Assembly: GCA_947383875.1 (NCBI GenBank)
Contig: CANDEX010000010.1
Span: 1-38,818 of the forward strand
Source: an uncultured Azospirillum sp.
GTDB lineage: Bacteria > Pseudomonadota > Alphaproteobacteria > RF32 > CAG-239
Direction of reading: 5' to 3'
DNA length: 38,818 nucleotides
The translations under genes were made by a program, and so were the position numbers. Of this stretch, positions 8,684 to 17,992 are shown piece after piece; the stretch's first letter is position 1; every line of letters starts with the position of its first letter. Under the pieces are notes generated by a model. The model made no database searches. It was not told the DNA's origin and saw nothing but the letters and a program-made list of their open reading frames with translations.

Positions 8684-9037
8684 TTATTTAACCGGAGACT
8701 TGACAATTTCTGTCATGGTTATGCCCAGCTTATCATCAACGACCACAACCTCTCCGCGGGCAACCAAATTATTATTAACATAGATGTCAATCGCCTCGCC
8801 GACTTTGCTGTCCAACTCAATAATTGCACCTTTGTTCAGCTTCAACAGCTGACTGACTTTCATTTTGGTTTTGCCGAGAATGGCAGATACCTTCACCGGA
8901 ATATCATAAACTGCTTCCAAATCACTGGCAGAGCTTGGAATATCAAAATCATCCATACCGGAATCTTTTTTAAGAATCGGCTCATCATCCAGAATGGCAC
9001 TTTCGCTTAACTCATCTAATTCTAAATTATCAGTCAT
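8684..9037 (-). CDS. fliN: Flagellar motor switch protein FliN
   Basis: C-ring protein of 117 residues, about the size of FliN in E. coli (137). The conserved SpoA domain covers about 38-115, with IPVKVSAILGKTKMKVSQLL and GEAIDIYVNNNLVARGEVVVVDDKLGI-like sequence. The first 35 residues are acidic and variable, as usual for FliN. The start overlaps the 3' end of fliH by eight bases, giving tight coupling. Neither fliM nor fliY is in the window. FliN forms the base of the switch complex and helps dock FliH-FliI. Confidence 0.94.
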   Translation of the reverse strand: MTDNLELDELSESAILDDEPILKKDSGMDDFDIPSSASDLEAVYDIPVKVSAILGKTKMKVSQLLKLNKGAIIELDSKVGEAIDIYVNNNLVARGEVVVVDDKLGITMTEIVKSPVK

Positions 9038-9788
9038 GTTTTATCTCCGGTTTAACATCTTCTCCGTTATCAAGCAAATCAGTCACTTTAGCAAGCTGAT
9101 TAGCACCTTTCAGTTCTACTCCGCCATTTTCCCACTCTATGCGACAGTCGTTTTTAGCCAGCGAAGCATCTTTATGCAAGGCAATTTTACCCTCAAAGTC
9201 ATAGCTATTTGCCAACGAAGCAATCTTTTCTTGCGCATATGATATAATATCAGGATGAATATAGAAAGACAATTTTGCTTCATCTTTAAAATTGTTGAAA
9301 TTATCAGCAATAAAGCCGGATACTAATTCAGCGGCCTGCTGCTCCATCAGGGACGGAACTAATTTGACAATCGCGGTTTTTATCATTTCCAACGCCTGAT
9401 TTTCAATCTCTTTACGATATTCTCCCGCATCAGACAACAAAACCGTCAGTTTTTGAGAAATATCTGTCAGCAAGGTGTTGGCTTCAGCCTCCAAACTCTC
9501 TTGAGAGTTACGCTTTCCCTGCTCTAATCCTTCCTGGCGAGCGGCATTTAACATGACATCAACTTCACTTTGCAGATATGTCTTTTCCGTCGGTTCTTCA
9601 TCAACCGGTTCAGGGTCAACAATCACTTCTTCAATTTCCGGTTCCGGCGGTATAACCGGAATCTCAATCTCTTCAGCGACAATTTCCGGTTCCGGCAACA
9701 CCTCCTCCGAATCGTCAACAGGTAAATTCTCTTCCGGTTTGGCTTCAATAATGAAGTTGTCGAATAAAAACTTTTTCAGCTGTGCCAT
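9030..9788 (-). CDS. fliH: Flagellar export ATPase regulator FliH (FlbE position)
   Basis: A 252-residue protein lying exactly where Caulobacter has flbE/fliH, between fliG and fliN. Residues about 18-70 are almost only Glu, Pro, Val and Ile, an extended acidic linker. Then a helical stretch (about 75-150) leads into the FliH/HrpE C-terminal domain, with MIKTAIVKLVPSLMEQQ near 135-150 and a conserved Cys-Arg-Ile-Glu-Trp (CRIEW) near 215. FliH binds the export ATPase FliI (not in this window) and FliN. The identification rests on the C-terminal domain and gene order. Confidence 0.85.
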   Translation of the reverse strand: MAQLKKFLFDNFIIEAKPEENLPVDDSEEVLPEPEIVAEEIEIPVIPPEPEIEEVIVDPEPVDEEPTEKTYLQSEVDVMLNAARQEGLEQGKRNSQESLEAEANTLLTDISQKLTVLLSDAGEYRKEIENQALEMIKTAIVKLVPSLMEQQAAELVSGFIADNFNNFKDEAKLSFYIHPDIISYAQEKIASLANSYDFEGKIALHKDASLAKNDCRIEWENGGVELKGANQLAKVTDLLDNGEDVKPEIKHD

Positions 9789-9798
9789 TACCCCGCCC

Positions 9799-10821
9799 TT
9801 AGTAAATCAGCTCATCATTATCTTTACCTTCGCTAATGACAATCTCACCATTATTGGAGAGTTCTTTCGCGGCGGTAACAATATACTGCTGGGCTTCTTC
9901 AACATCACGCAGACGAACAGGCCCCATAGCCTCCATATCTTCCTTAAGGATTTTTCCGGCACGAGAAGACATATTATTGAAGAACAGGTCTTTAATGGTT
10001 TCTGACGCGCCTTTCAAGGCTACAGCCAATTTATCCTTATCGACATTACGCAGCAAGATTTGAATACCCTGAGCATCAACACGGCTGAGATCTTCAAAGG
10101 TAAACATAAGAGATTTAACGCGTTCGGCAGACTCACGGTTACGTTCTTCCAGTGCTTCCATAAAGCGGCTTTCGGTATTACGATCCAAAGAGTTGAAAAT
10201 ATCAGCGATAAGTTCGTGCGAATCGCGCCGGGTAGATTTGGACAGATTGCTCATAAACTCTTTTCGCAACGTTTTTTCCAAACCGTCAAGCACTTCTTTC
10301 TGCACCGAATCCATACGGATCATACGCATGACAATTTCCATTGCAAAATTTTCCGGCAACAGAGCTATAACTTTAGCGGCATGCTCCGCTTTAATTTTTG
10401 ACAAGATAACGGCAATGGTTTGCGGATATTCGTTTTTCAAATAATTTGCCAAAACGTGTTCGTTTACATTGCCAAGCTTATCCCACATGGTGCGGCCGGC
10501 AGGACCGCGAATTTCTTCCATAATATTAGACACACGGTCTTTATCCAGTGCTTTGGAAAGCAAGCGTTCCGTACTTTCATAAGTTCCGACCAAGGCACCT
10601 GTTGAAGAAACTTTGTCAACAAACTCAGAAAAAAGCTGTTCAACAACGTTGGAATTAACCTTACCCAAGCTGGCCATAATAACCGACAACTCTTTGATTT
10701 CTTCATCATCCATCAGAGAGAAAATTGAAGCCGAGCGTTCTTCATCCAGAGACAACATCAAAATTGCCGCTTTTTGCTGGCCGGATAAAATATTAAAATC
10801 ATCAATTACATTTTGCTTCAT
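9799..10821 (-). CDS. fliG: Flagellar motor switch protein FliG
   Basis: C-ring rotor protein of 340 residues, the expected family length. The N-terminal domain (about 10-110), which binds FliF, opens with [20 protein letters not shown]. The middle domain has the EHPQ-like segment as [14 protein letters not shown] (about 129-142). The C-terminal torque domain (about 230-330) contains [20 protein letters not shown] with the charged residues that face the stator. It is the second gene of the operon, 17 bases after fliF. Confidence 0.97.
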   Translation of the reverse strand: MKQNVIDDFNILSGQQKAAILMLSLDEERSASIFSLMDDEEIKELSVIMASLGKVNSNVVEQLFSEFVDKVSSTGALVGTYESTERLLSKALDKDRVSNIMEEIRGPAGRTMWDKLGNVNEHVLANYLKNEYPQTIAVILSKIKAEHAAKVIALLPENFAMEIVMRMIRMDSVQKEVLDGLEKTLRKEFMSNLSKSTRRDSHELIADIFNSLDRNTESRFMEALEERNRESAERVKSLMFTFEDLSRVDAQGIQILLRNVDKDKLAVALKGASETIKDLFFNNMSSRAGKILKEDMEAMGPVRLRDVEEAQQYIVTAAKELSNNGEIVISEGKDNDELIY

Positions 10822-10838
10822 TAAAGTCTCTCATCTGC

Positions 10839-12458
10839 TTAATTGTTATCGTTGGAGTAGAGCCAGCCGCGAATAACATTAACCGCAGCATCCGGGTTTT
10901 TCTCCACAATCTCTCCGACCTTTTTAAGCGAAGATACTTTCACTCGGCCGTCAATCTTATTCAGATTGATTAGCTCCTCCACTCCGCTTTCATCGTCATT
11001 TAAGAAATTAGAGAGCAGAAGATTATCGTCCTCGGGATTACTTCCGAGCAGACGCCCGTCATTATTATTGCCGGACACATCAAAAGCATTATTAATCAGC
11101 GGGCGGATGACCAACAAAATGACCAATATCGCAACGACAGCTACGCCAACTCCTTCAGCAATACGGATTAATTCGTCTTTCGTAAAGCCCATAATCAATA
11201 TTTCCTGCACTTCTTCTATCTCCGGCATCATATTTACAAAACGCATATTTTCAACTTCAACCACATCACCGCGATCAGCATCATACCCAACGGACGAACG
11301 AACAAGAGCTCCGATTTTTTCCATTTCTTCCGGGGTGCGGGGGCGATAGACCATTTTGCCCTCGTTATTTTTCTCATATACACCATCCACCATGACAGCT
11401 ATTGTCAGACGCTTAATTGTTCCGGTATTTTTAACTTTATTTCGCACGACTTTGGAGATTTCGTAATTAATTGTCTCTTCCGTACGAGAAGTTTGAGAAC
11501 TGCTGCCGACTCCGGTTGACATAACATCACCGTTAGGAATATTCTGCGCAACGGTGACAGGATTTTCACGGCTGTTGTTAATTCCTTCCTCCGTAATTGT
11601 CGCCTGAGAACGCACCACCTGAGTATCCGGGTCATAAATTTCTTCTTTAGTGACAACCTGATCAAAATCCATCTCCAGATTAACCTGTGCCCGAACTTTT
11701 CCTTCACCGACCGTCCGCTCCAAGAGGTTCTGCACCTGCATTCCCATCTTGCGCTCCTGCTCCAATCGCATCAATTCGTTATTGGCTGCGGTCATCGCTT
11801 CAGGATCTTCGTAATTTTGTGTCAGCAACACACCTGCATTATCCACAATAGCAACGTTTTTAACATCCAACTTAGGCACTGAGGCGGCCACCAATTTTTG
11901 AATCGCCTGAATGCTTTGCGGACTTAACTGTCCCTTAACCGTTTTAATAACGACGGATGCCGTCGGTGCCTGCTCCTCCCTGGAAAACATTTCTCTTTTC
12001 GGCAAGACCAAATGCACGCGAGCATTTTTAATATTATCCACTGACCGAATCGTACGAGCCAATTCACCTTCCAAGGCTCTTATTAAATTGACATTCTGTA
12101 CAAAGTTGGTTGACCCCAGCGCATCTGACTGGTCAAAAATTTCATAACCGACATTAGCTCCACCTGAAGACAAGGCGATTTCGGCAGTATTTACACGCAA
12201 ACGATTGACCTCAGCCTGAGGAACTAAGATTTCCGTACCGTTCTTGGTTAATCTATACTTTACATTTTCGGTTTCAAGACGGGAAATAATCTGTTTAGCA
12301 TTTTCCAGCTCAAGATCGCTATACAAAACAGCATAGTCTGTCGAACTCATTCGGGCAACAACATAGCCTAAAAAGCTGACGAGAAATATAATAACCGCTG
12401 CGATTGACGCCAAACGCCCCGGCGACAAGTTCTTTATTGTTTGCCAAAAATTATTCAC
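10839..12458 (-). CDS. fliF: Flagellar MS-ring protein FliF
   Basis: MS-ring subunit of 539 residues. There are two membrane spans, about 17-36 and 434-452. Between them is the periplasmic YscJ/FliF domain (about 45-220), with the typical DYAVLYSDLELENAKQIISR and RVHLVLPKREMFSREEQAPT motifs. A C-terminal cytoplasmic tail ends in a FliG-binding helix (VNVIRGWLYS). It is the first gene of the long operon running to 665. The 190-base upstream region contains no clear sigma-54 promoter. FliF starts assembly of the basal body, so this operon is expected to be early. Confidence 0.97.
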   Translation of the reverse strand: MNNFWQTIKNLSPGRLASIAAVIIFLVSFLGYVVARMSSTDYAVLYSDLELENAKQIISRLETENVKYRLTKNGTEILVPQAEVNRLRVNTAEIALSSGGANVGYEIFDQSDALGSTNFVQNVNLIRALEGELARTIRSVDNIKNARVHLVLPKREMFSREEQAPTASVVIKTVKGQLSPQSIQAIQKLVAASVPKLDVKNVAIVDNAGVLLTQNYEDPEAMTAANNELMRLEQERKMGMQVQNLLERTVGEGKVRAQVNLEMDFDQVVTKEEIYDPDTQVVRSQATITEEGINNSRENPVTVAQNIPNGDVMSTGVGSSSQTSRTEETINYEISKVVRNKVKNTGTIKRLTIAVMVDGVYEKNNEGKMVYRPRTPEEMEKIGALVRSSVGYDADRGDVVEVENMRFVNMMPEIEEVQEILIMGFTKDELIRIAEGVGVAVVAILVILLVIRPLINNAFDVSGNNNDGRLLGSNPEDDNLLLSNFLNDDESGVEELINLNKIDGRVKVSSLKKVGEIVEKNPDAAVNVIRGWLYSNDNN

Positions 12459-12547
12459 TTTTCAGACCCATTTTTTCAAGTTAAGCTTCTAATTATCTTA
12501 ATGATTAACGTAAAAAAGCCATTAAGGGAAGACAATATTATTAATTT

Positions 12548-12568
12548 TCACAGCCCTTTCATGCTCAT
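12548..12568 (-). other. Six-codon leader ORF with strong RBS upstream of fliF
   Basis: On the minus strand an AGGAGG is followed at ideal spacing by ATG AGC ATG AAA GGG CTG TGA. The mini-ORF lies between the hairpin at 12578-12603 and fliF, about 90 bases before the fliF start. It may be a leader peptide or chance; there is no independent support. Confidence 0.25.
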
Positions 12569-12577
12569 ATCCTCCTA

Positions 12578-12603
12578 AAGCCCCGTCAGCTTTGACGGGG
12601 CTT
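12578..12603 (-). terminator. Hairpin between flgE and fliF (weak terminator or regulatory stem)
   Basis: An 11-base-pair perfect stem (12578-12588 with 12593-12603) and four-base loop lie 47 bases after the flgE stop. On the minus strand only three T follow before AGGAGG, so termination may be partial. Read-through from the fliK-flgD-flgE operon into fliF is possible. Confidence 0.5.
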
Positions 12604-12649
12604 ACTTCAGGAGAGTAATTTTATTTGTGCAAATCTTTAAGAATCAGCT

Positions 12650-14878
12650 CTAAGTCATACGAGTTAATTCATCAAGCATTTCATCGGCCGTGGTGATAAT
12701 CTTGGTAGCAGCCGAATAAGCACGCTGAGTAACAATCATGTTTGAGAACTCTGTCGCGAGATCTGTTTTGGAAGATTCCAAAGCTCCGCCTGTAATCTCA
12801 CCGGCACCGTTGGTTCCGGCCATTTTCAACAGAGCCTGCCCTGAAGCATCGGTTTCCAACCAAGAGTTACCTGTCAGAGATTCCAATCCTTCCGGATTAG
12901 CAAAGGTCGCCAAAGGCAGAATAGCTATCGGACGAGTTTCACCATTGTCAAACAGAGCCGTAACAACACCGTTGGTGTCAACACTCACACCGGCATAGCT
13001 TCCGAATTTCGCACCATCTTGTTTAATATAGTTGGTGGTGAAGTTACCAGACAAGTTTGTCAAACCGTCATTAGTTCCGACATTACCCATATTCAGGGTA
13101 ATAGGTGTACCGTGACCGCTTTCACCGGTCATATTTTCAGCACCGTTAGCCCATTCGATTTCCATCGAATTCACCCAAAATTCTTTCGGAGTACCATCAG
13201 AATTAAAGCGAACCGCCGGAACAATGGAACCCTGCTGATCCTGAGTGGTGTTGGTTTTGAAAGTATTACCCAAAACGGCATTTTTGTTCTGAATAGAACC
13301 CCACTCGCCGTCCTTATTACGGATAACACCGTCAATCGCAGCACCTAATCCGGTCGTGTCTATTGTAATATCTCCACCGGAAGATGACGGCAAAATTTCA
13401 AGCGTCATACCGCTGGCGACAAAACGGTTCGGTTCATCGGCCGTATTATTCAACGCGGCAGCTAAAGCTTTAACCACTTTAGTCGGGTCAATATCAGCAC
13501 CGTTAATCGCATCAGAGATATCAACATTCAAAGGATCGTTGACATCCGGCGTAGATGTAAAGGTATAAACTTTACCGTTGATGGTGATTGTTTTACCTTC
13601 ATAATCAGCCGCTGCAGTTGAATTAAAGTCCAAACGAGCACCGTTTTTGATATCATCGTCAATTTGCGGGATATCAAAGATACCGGTAGGCAGACCTGTA
13701 TCTGCACGAGGATTAACCGCGCTTTGCAGACAGGACAAAGTCTTGCTGGCATCAATCGTCAAAGCAGATCCCATTGTTGACTGAACAATACTGATTTTGT
13801 TGCCATCGGCCGTAAAGCGATCAGCCGAAGGCATATTGGCTTTCAACGCCGTTTCAAAGTTTTTCACAAAATCGTCAACAGAAACAACCTGACGGCTGAT
13901 TTCAACCGGAATATTGGTTCCGGTATAAGTGTCCGCATTATTAACAAACTCAAAAGTATAAGTTTTACCGGAGCCGGCATCGGAAATGCTGATGGTTGAT
14001 CCGTTTTGCGGAATGGAAGAAAACTCCAATTGTCCGGCAGCGTAATAAACATCTTTAGACAAGTCTTTGCCGTTTTCGGTCGTACCGGTCATAACCAGAC
14101 TGGCGGCACCGCTCGGAATGGTACTTCCCATGGACCAGCCGTTGGAACTGGTTTTGGTATATTCTAAGCTCAGATTGCTGGCATTACCAAGGCTATCATA
14201 AATCAGGGCGGAAATTTTTTCCTTACCGCCGGCACTGGCGTTGGCCGGGTCAAAAATAGGCGCACTTGACGGCAGGTTAGCACCAAGGCTTATCTGTTGG
14301 GTCGGGGTAGCTGTTCCGCCAATAGTGGACAGATTGACCGGGCGCAGGTTGCGGCTGTCAATGATGTTATCATTGATATAAATGGTTTTTCCGCTCTGAT
14401 CATAGTAAGCTTTCATATAGTTAATGCCATTGACATTGACCACACTGGCGTTCGGATTGCCGTCCCAAGGCAACAGAGACCATCCCTGAGCATAAAATCC
14501 GCCGGTATTAACCAAGTAGCCGTTGTCATCAAGACCGAAGCTACCGGCGCGGGTATATGCCCACATATCGCCCTCACCTGGATTAGCCGCCTGATTGACA
14601 ACAAAGAAACCGCTGCCGCTGATTGCCAAATCAGTTGAAGATGATGTGGAAGACAACAACCCTTGTGCACTTATTTCCTGCCGAGGGCGAGACTGAACAC
14701 CACCCGGAGAATATAAAGTTGAAGAAGTTTGTTTGGTCACCAAAGTTGAAAACTTGCTGCTTGTTACTTTGTAACCGATTGTGTTGACGTTGACGATATT
14801 ATCAGAGATGGCTCCCATGGCACTGGACTGCGCCGCCAAACCTGAAATACCCGACTGCATCGCACCGAAAATACTCAT
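12650..14878 (-). CDS. flgE: Flagellar hook protein FlgE
   Basis: Hook subunit of 742 residues. The N-terminal rod/hook signature is clear (MSIFGAMQSGISGLAAQSSA, then SDNIVNVNTIGYK), as is the internal ISGSGFFVV motif. The C-terminus MIVTQRAYSAATKIITTADEM is the helical end that packs in the hook core. It is much longer than E. coli FlgE (about 400 residues) and also longer than Caulobacter FlgE. The extra length is in the exposed middle (about 200-580), which is Asp/Asn/Ser/Thr/Gly-rich. It follows flgD by 24 bases and is the last gene of the fliK-flgD-flgE operon. Confidence 0.95.
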   Translation of the reverse strand: MSIFGAMQSGISGLAAQSSAMGAISDNIVNVNTIGYKVTSSKFSTLVTKQTSSTLYSPGGVQSRPRQEISAQGLLSSTSSSTDLAISGSGFFVVNQAANPGEGDMWAYTRAGSFGLDDNGYLVNTGGFYAQGWSLLPWDGNPNASVVNVNGINYMKAYYDQSGKTIYINDNIIDSRNLRPVNLSTIGGTATPTQQISLGANLPSSAPIFDPANASAGGKEKISALIYDSLGNASNLSLEYTKTSSNGWSMGSTIPSGAASLVMTGTTENGKDLSKDVYYAAGQLEFSSIPQNGSTISISDAGSGKTYTFEFVNNADTYTGTNIPVEISRQVVSVDDFVKNFETALKANMPSADRFTADGNKISIVQSTMGSALTIDASKTLSCLQSAVNPRADTGLPTGIFDIPQIDDDIKNGARLDFNSTAAADYEGKTITINGKVYTFTSTPDVNDPLNVDISDAINGADIDPTKVVKALAAALNNTADEPNRFVASGMTLEILPSSSGGDITIDTTGLGAAIDGVIRNKDGEWGSIQNKNAVLGNTFKTNTTQDQQGSIVPAVRFNSDGTPKEFWVNSMEIEWANGAENMTGESGHGTPITLNMGNVGTNDGLTNLSGNFTTNYIKQDGAKFGSYAGVSVDTNGVVTALFDNGETRPIAILPLATFANPEGLESLTGNSWLETDASGQALLKMAGTNGAGEITGGALESSKTDLATEFSNMIVTQRAYSAATKIITTADEMLDELTRMT

Positions 14879-14902
14879 TGTTTTATCTCCTAAAGTTCAA
14901 AA

Positions 14903-15736
14903 TTATAATAATCCGAGGGTGGCGGCACCAACAGCAGCTTCTGCCGCAGTTTTTAATACTTTCGCCGCATCAGCCAGCGTACTGCTTTCCTCACTGTCAC
15001 CCTCTCCCGGTGTATTTGTATCTTCTCCGGCACCGGGTTTACCTTTATCAAAATAATCATCATTGCGAATCGTCAGGATATCTCCCAGACCCGCAGTTAC
15101 AGCATCTCCCAGACCGACATAAACGCCGTTACTGTCACTTGCCACACCGGTCACTTTACCAAAAATGGTCGTGGTTACGGTTGCAGCGGTTTCTCCTGAA
15201 CCGACTTTGGTTGACACTTCAATTTTGTAAGCTCCGTCTTCTAACTGATTGCCGTCGGCATCCTTGCCGTTCCACTCAAAATCGTGTGTTCCCGCAGTGA
15301 TTTGCGCCTGCTCCGAATATACGATTTTACCGTTTAAATCCTTAACCGTAATAACGGCACTTTCGACATTCTTGTCTAATGTATAAGTTGCTTTGGCGTG
15401 CCCGCCTTCCAAAGGCATAACATTTCCCAAAACCTGAGCCACTTTGCCAATGTAGGATACAGCTTGTGCTCCGAGGTTAGACATATTAAGAGCCAACAAA
15501 GTCTCGAGTTTGGAGTTGGTTTGAATTGCTTGTTCAACGCTGGAATACTGAACCAACTGATTGGTAAATTCTGCCGTATCCATCGGGTCCAAAGGATCTT
15601 GATATTTCAACTGTGTGGTCAACAGTGTCAGAAAAGTATTCATATCCGCCGATAACTTATTGGCCGCAGTTTGTGTTGCGGAGCTTGTTCCCGACTGGGT
15701 ATAACCGTTTAATGCGTTAATATCTGTCATCGTCAT
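14903..15736 (-). CDS. flgD: Hook-capping scaffold protein FlgD
   Basis: A 277-residue hook cap protein needed for polymerisation of FlgE. The N-terminal secretion and capping region has the family hallmark FLTLLTTQLKYQDPLDPMD at about 34-52, followed by EFTNQLVQYSSVEQ. Residues about 110-200 form the FlgD Ig-like/Tudor region, with FEWNGKDADGNQLEDGAYKI. The last 45 residues are an acidic Gly/Glu/Thr linker and an Ala-rich helix not common in the family. It lies 9 bases after fliK and just before flgE. Confidence 0.94.
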   Translation of the reverse strand: MTMTDINALNGYTQSGTSSATQTAANKLSADMNTFLTLLTTQLKYQDPLDPMDTAEFTNQLVQYSSVEQAIQTNSKLETLLALNMSNLGAQAVSYIGKVAQVLGNVMPLEGGHAKATYTLDKNVESAVITVKDLNGKIVYSEQAQITAGTHDFEWNGKDADGNQLEDGAYKIEVSTKVGSGETAATVTTTIFGKVTGVASDSNGVYVGLGDAVTAGLGDILTIRNDDYFDKGKPGAGEDTNTPGEGDSEESSTLADAAKVLKTAAEAAVGAATLGLL

Positions 15737-15745
15737 TCTCCTTAT

Positions 15746-17386
15746 TTACACACGAATATTCAAACCGCCGGTGCCATCCCAGGCCGTTCCGGCAAAAAGA
15801 TCATTTCCGGCAGTATCCATAACTGTTTCCTGTTCCAGAGCATTGCCTATAAAACTGCGCAAGTTATTTCTCTCCTGCTCACGACCGGCCTGCCCGTCAT
15901 CACGAAAGCTAAAGCTAAGACTGCCTTCATCCGTTTGGAAACCGGCTTCCTCAAAGGCTTTTTGCAGATTAGCCATTTCTTTTTGAAGAATTTCTGCAGT
16001 CTCCGGACGACCGGAAACAATATGCGCCTGCAATTTTCCATCTTTGCCAATCTGCATTTTTACTTCTATTTTACCCAAATCTTCCGGTTTCAACTGAATT
16101 TCAATTGTATCAACACCTTTAACGGCTGACTTGGTAATATTAACTTTAATTTGTTCAACAACTTCTCGCCCCATGCCTTTATAAACATCACGAAAAGAAG
16201 ATGCTCCGTCGTTAGCCGGAGCCGGACGAGCATTCGCCAGCATTTCGCTTCCCGTTGCTCCGGATGAAGCCAAAGAAACAGTAGCATTTTCAGCAACAAC
16301 CGCCGGTGCTGCTTCAGTCGACACCGCAGAAGTTACGCCTCCGGCCGCGGCAACAGATGCTAAAACAGTATTCTTAACTTGTGTTGCAGCCTGATTATTA
16401 GTCGACGGCTCTGCCAACACACTGCTATCTATCAACGGATTTGAAGCCTCCCCTTCTCCCTCCGGCAAAACAACTTCATTTGACACAGCTTGAGCCGTCA
16501 TCAAGTCTCTATCCACGAGGTCGGCAATTTTTTCCGCCTTGACACTGACTTCCATCTTAACTTTGTGGTTTTCACCAACGACTTTACTCAATTCCGCAGC
16601 CTGTGCCTCAATCTCTGATACACTTTCAGTCCCTTGACCGGCAACAACATCCTTTACCGGTTTAACTGCAGAAACAGCTGTCTCCGTTGCTAACGCTTCA
16701 ACCTTATCACCACTTGCCGGCTGCATAGCTCGCAGAACCTCTTTAAAAGCACCCATATCGGTCTGAGCATCTGAAGCGGGCTTGACCAACACCATTTCAG
16801 AAGAAGCCTCAACCACCACATCATCAATGCCGGCTCCGGCCAGTTGAGCAGCCAGATCTTCACCGCTTACTTGAAATATTTCACCATTGGCAGGATTAAC
16901 AACAGACACCGTTCCCATTAAAGCTAACGCATCAAGAGAGACTTCCATAACATCCGCAGTGTCGCGCTCTGCTCCCATATCCTCTTCAGAAAACTCTGCA
17001 GTTTCAACTTCTTCAGCATTGTTTTTTGCTGACGCATTTTCCTTAGATGTGTTCTCTGCTACAACTTGATTTTTATCCTCTGATGACTTTACCGTATTTT
17101 TTTCAACATTTTCAGAGGCTTTGCGAAGCGGCTTATCTGCTTTTGCATCGGAACGTTTTTCAGCGGCCGGCTGTTTTTCCTTTACAGCCACCTTTACATT
17201 GTCTAACGAAGCATTTTTACGCGTTGCAAACTCAGGTGATTTTTCCACTGCAGCTTCACGGTTATTTTCCAAGCCGGACAACAAATCACTAAAACCACTC
17301 ATACCGGCAGAGCCTCCCGGCAGAACAGACCGATTAGCCTGCAACAAATTCAGCAATCCGCTGTTATTTACATCTTTAACTTCCAT
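15746..17386 (-). CDS. fliK: Flagellar hook-length control protein FliK
   Basis: A 546-residue molecular ruler and substrate-specificity switch. The first 400 residues are low-complexity Ala/Glu/Val/Lys-rich sequence. The C-terminal Flg_hook domain (about 405-500) carries the signature IEIQLKPEDLGKIEVKMQI and then FEEAGFQTDEGSLSFSFRD. It starts the hook operon fliK-flgD-flgE. A sigma-54 promoter lies 40-55 bases upstream, so it should be activated late through FlbD. A second FliK-like gene is at 1825-3423. Confidence 0.88.
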   Translation of the reverse strand: MEVKDVNNSGLLNLLQANRSVLPGGSAGMSGFSDLLSGLENNREAAVEKSPEFATRKNASLDNVKVAVKEKQPAAEKRSDAKADKPLRKASENVEKNTVKSSEDKNQVVAENTSKENASAKNNAEEVETAEFSEEDMGAERDTADVMEVSLDALALMGTVSVVNPANGEIFQVSGEDLAAQLAGAGIDDVVVEASSEMVLVKPASDAQTDMGAFKEVLRAMQPASGDKVEALATETAVSAVKPVKDVVAGQGTESVSEIEAQAAELSKVVGENHKVKMEVSVKAEKIADLVDRDLMTAQAVSNEVVLPEGEGEASNPLIDSSVLAEPSTNNQAATQVKNTVLASVAAAGGVTSAVSTEAAPAVVAENATVSLASSGATGSEMLANARPAPANDGASSFRDVYKGMGREVVEQIKVNITKSAVKGVDTIEIQLKPEDLGKIEVKMQIGKDGKLQAHIVSGRPETAEILQKEMANLQKAFEEAGFQTDEGSLSFSFRDDGQAGREQERNNLRSFIGNALEQETVMDTAGNDLFAGTAWDGTGGLNIRV

Positions 17387-17425
17387 CGCCTAAATTCCTT
17401 AACGAATTATCCTAGCAGAGATATA

Positions 17426-17441
17426 TGCAAACAGCGTGCCA
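17426..17441 (-). promoter_or_regulatory. Sigma-54 promoter of the fliK-flgD-flgE operon
   Basis: The minus strand reads TGGCACGCTGTTTGCA, a perfect match to the sigma-54 consensus TGGCACG-N4-TTGCW, with GG and GC ten bases apart. The predicted transcript starts near 17414, about 28 bases before the fliK ATG. Sigma-54 promoters need an NtrC-type activator, and flbD in the same gene block is the obvious candidate. Confidence 0.9.
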
Positions 17442-17451
17442 TTTTTATAAA

Positions 17452-17479
17452 GCACAAAAAAAAGCTCCCCGAAGGGAGC
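17452..17479 (-). terminator. Intrinsic terminator of flaF
   Basis: GCTCCC (17464-17469) pairs with GGGAGC (17474-17479) across a four-base loop. On the minus strand it is followed by a long T run (complement of the A run at 17456-17463). It lies 15 bases after the flaF stop and isolates flaF from the sigma-54 promoter of fliK. Confidence 0.85.
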
Positions 17480-17494
17480 CTCTAAAAAACATAT

Positions 17495-17878
17495 CTATTT
17501 AACTTCTGACCTTTGCCCACAGCCGTCAGCCAAGCCTTTAGCTATATTCATATTAATATTAATCAATATATTTAAACTTTCTGGCTTAGGTTCTGAAATA
17601 ACCTCCAGCGTACGGCGGAAAACAAACAGTGCCAAATTAAGAATATTGTTACGAACTTCAGGCGGCTGCGGACAATCATCTTCCTTCATCGCGCTAGCGA
17701 TAATTGTCCACAAACGACGATTTTTCTCAAGAGCCTCCAGCAGATGCCCCTGCTCGGTTTCCCAATGCTCCTTAATAACATTTAGAGAAGAGGCCGCCCT
17801 AATAAAAGCTCTGCTTTCCAATTCTATCTGCCCCATTGAAGAGACTTCAGTATTCGAATATTTTTTTACTTCATCCAT
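17495..17878 (-). CDS. flaF: Flagellin synthesis regulator FlaF
   Basis: A 127-residue FlaF-family protein. In alphaproteobacteria FlaF works opposite FlbT in flagellin translation and secretion. Family features are the helical body, the segment HLLEALEKNRRLWTIIASAM with its Asn-Arg-Arg-Trp-like core, and PPEVRNNILNLALFVFRRTL. All match the conserved pattern of Caulobacter FlaF. Its partners flbT and flagellin genes are not in the window, which is unusual because they are often adjacent. It is a single-gene unit with its own terminator. The start at 17878 lies next to a divergent gene. Confidence 0.85.
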   Translation of the reverse strand: MDEVKKYSNTEVSSMGQIELESRAFIRAASSLNVIKEHWETEQGHLLEALEKNRRLWTIIASAMKEDDCPQPPEVRNNILNLALFVFRRTLEVISEPKPESLNILININMNIAKGLADGCGQRSEVK

Positions 17879-17992
17879 TATATTGCCCGCCGTTTATAAA
17901 ATCTAAAAACTTTTTTAATATAATTTAGTTAATTTATTATTAGCCGTCAGCTTTTATTAATAAGCATTTTTTATACAAATTCAGGAACCACA

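Noticed and set aside
12481..12560. Sigma-54 promoter before fliF
   Set aside because: A TGGC is present but GC is not ten bases after GG, so the -12 element is missing.
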